Assembly (NCBI RefSeq): GCF_000152625.1
Contig: NZ_CH724156.1
Span: forward strand, 1,551,466-1,615,465
Length of the DNA: 64,000 nucleotides
Direction: 5' to 3'
From: Roseovarius nubinhibens ISM
GTDB taxonomy: Bacteria > Pseudomonadota > Alphaproteobacteria > Rhodobacterales > Rhodobacteraceae
Shown here: positions 62,950 through 64,000 of the stretch, one piece after another
How positions within the stretch are numbered: the first letter of the stretch is position 1
How the letters are laid out: every line of letters begins with the position of its first letter
Made by a program: the position numbers and the translations under genes
The notes under the pieces: generated by a model
What the model was told of the DNA's origin: nothing
The model's input: only the letters and a program-made list of their open reading frames with translations
Database searches by the model: none

Positions 62950-63911
62950 TCCTGCCCTCGGTCATCGACGCCATCGGGGACACGCCGCTCGTGTCTCTCG
63001 ATCGTGTCGTGACCGAGCTGGGGCTTTCGGGCCGCATTCTGGCCAAGCTCGACTATCTCCTGCCGGGCTTTTCCAAGAAAGACCGCGCCGCCCGCACCAT
63101 CATCGAGGCGGCCCGCGCCTCGGGCGAGCTGCGCGACGGGCAGCCGGTGATCGAACTGACCTCCGGCAATATGGGCACCGGGCTCGCCATCGTCTGTGGC
63201 GTGCTCGGCCATCCCTTCATCGCGGTGATGAGCGAAGGCAATTCCCCCGAACGCGCCCGCATGATGCGCGCGCTGGGGGCCGAGGTGGTGCTCGTCCCGC
63301 AGGCCAAGGGCAGCCGCCCGGGCGAGGTTTCGGGCGCCGATCTGGCCCGCGTCGAAGAGGCCGCGCAGAGGATCACCCGCGAGCGCGCCGCCTTTCGCGC
63401 CGATCAATTCGCCCGCCCCGGCAACCCAGCGGCGCATTTTCACGGAACCGCCCCGGAAATCTGGGCGCAATCCGGTGAAACAGTCTCTGTTTTTGCCGAT
63501 TTCGCAGGCTCCGGCGGCACGCTCGCGGGCTGCGCCGCCTATCTCGCCCCACGCGGCGTACGCTGCTACGCGGTCGAACCTACGGGCGCCGAGGCCATCG
63601 GCGGCGGCGACCGTTCCACCCCGGCCCACCCGATCCAGGGTGGCGGCTATGACATGGACGCGCTCGCCCATCTGAAATCCACAGATTCGGCTGGAACAGT
63701 GACTGTTTCCGGCAACGAGGCGCGCGATCACGCCCGGCTTCTCGCGCGCCGCGAAGGCATCTTTGGCGGCTTTTCCTCGGGCGCCAATCTCGCCGCCGCC
63801 GTGCAGCTCCTGCGCGGGCCCGAACGCGGCGGCACCATTGCCATCGTGATCTGCGACAGCGGCCTCAAATACCTCTCAACCGATCTCTGGGACGATCCCC
63901 CACCCCAATAG
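62946..63911 (+). CDS. PLP-dependent cysteine synthase-like enzyme
   Basis: 321 aa. Fold-type II PLP enzyme. The PLP Lys is probably Lys45 in '[10 protein letters not shown]', followed by '[15 protein letters not shown]' (the asparagine loop) and the glycine-rich '[14 protein letters not shown]'. The family includes CysK, CysM and related ammonia-lyases. The start overlaps the kbl stop, implying coupled expression. With kbl beside it, a role in threonine/serine or related amino-acid breakdown is possible; true cysteine synthase activity is not certain. Confidence 0.85.
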   Translation: MILPSVIDAIGDTPLVSLDRVVTELGLSGRILAKLDYLLPGFSKKDRAARTIIEAARASGELRDGQPVIELTSGNMGTGLAIVCGVLGHPFIAVMSEGNSPERARMMRALGAEVVLVPQAKGSRPGEVSGADLARVEEAAQRITRERAAFRADQFARPGNPAAHFHGTAPEIWAQSGETVSVFADFAGSGGTLAGCAAYLAPRGVRCYAVEPTGAEAIGGGDRSTPAHPIQGGGYDMDALAHLKSTDSAGTVTVSGNEARDHARLLARREGIFGGFSSGANLAAAVQLLRGPERGGTIAIVICDSGLKYLSTDLWDDPPPQ

Positions 63912-63927
63912 CCAGCCGGAGCCAGCC

Positions 63928-64000
63928 ATGCCCTATCCCCGCCTGTCCTCGCCCTATCAGCTGCGCCACAAGACCGTGCGCAACCGGATCACCTTTGGCG
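63928..64000 (+). CDS. NADH:flavin oxidoreductase-type protein, N-terminal fragment
   Basis: 24 codons before the window ends. The opening 'MPYPRLSSPYQLRHKTVRNR' matches the N-terminus of old-yellow-enzyme-type proteins related to N-methylproline demethylase and trimethylamine dehydrogenase as I remember them. It starts 16 bp after the cysteine synthase-like gene, so it is likely in the same operon. The call is limited by length. Confidence 0.6.
   Translation, partial: MPYPRLSSPYQLRHKTVRNRITFG

Overview
The window looks like chromosomal DNA of an alphaproteobacterium, most likely Rhodobacteraceae. The grounds are the rrn order 23S-5S-tRNA-fMet, the high-GC chromosomal genes, a pseudoazurin-type cupredoxin, a ugp-type transporter operon and the closing N-methylproline demethylase-like gene. 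This taxonomic call rests on gene content only.

Layout. (1) 1-3362: end of a ribosomal RNA operon (spacer, 23S, 5S, initiator tRNA). (2) About 3363-33940: a genomic island of about 30.6 kb inserted at the 3' end of tRNA-fMet. It has lower GC and mixed codon use. A large serine recombinase lies at the left end, and a relaxase plus MobC lie at the right end. A VirD4-like coupling protein with two membrane partners makes it look like an integrative mobilizable element. A 23-bp direct repeat (3353-3375 and 33892-33914) and a third partial copy (33941-33952) mark its ends. (3) 33941-64000: ordinary chromosome, with metabolic, transport and housekeeping genes.

Island cargo from left to right: an unrecognised two-gene unit ending in an ankyrin-like protein (9.2-10.5 kb); about 950 bp of non-coding DNA rich in hairpins and short repeats; a large defence-type cluster (SNF2-type helicase, beta-class DNA methyltransferase, type III Res-like helicase-nuclease, a divergent GIY-YIG protein, a 73-aa protein and an SMC/RecF-like ATPase; 11.5-22.1 kb); a DUF429 + gamma-glutamylcyclotransferase pair bracketed by a repeated non-coding motif; ArdC antirestriction behind a leader of strong hairpins; two unrelated HipBA modules, one followed closely by an unknown gene and a TIR-domain gene; and the mobilisation genes. 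The helicase-methylase-ATPase cluster resembles what I recall as the Hma system, but the gene set here is larger.

The right end of the island combines an inverted repeat, a relaxase nic-like ATCCTG and the attachment repeat within about 45 bp, so the transfer origin and the integration site may share sequence. The recombinase reading frame runs through the attachment site and stops inside the antisense strand of the tRNA gene, so its C-terminus should differ between integrated and circular forms.

The chromosomal part holds a saccharopine dehydrogenase-GST-phosphatase run, a formate dehydrogenase alpha subunit, MtgA, a pseudoazurin-like protein, a B12-type ABC transporter behind a cobalamin riboswitch, a LacI regulator, an RNA ligase, a ugpBAEC-type operon ending in an EEP-family phosphatase, a TetR/Bcr pair with a visible operator, Tex, QueG (a cobalamin-dependent enzyme), a hydantoinase/oxoprolinase, Kbl and a cysteine synthase-like enzyme.
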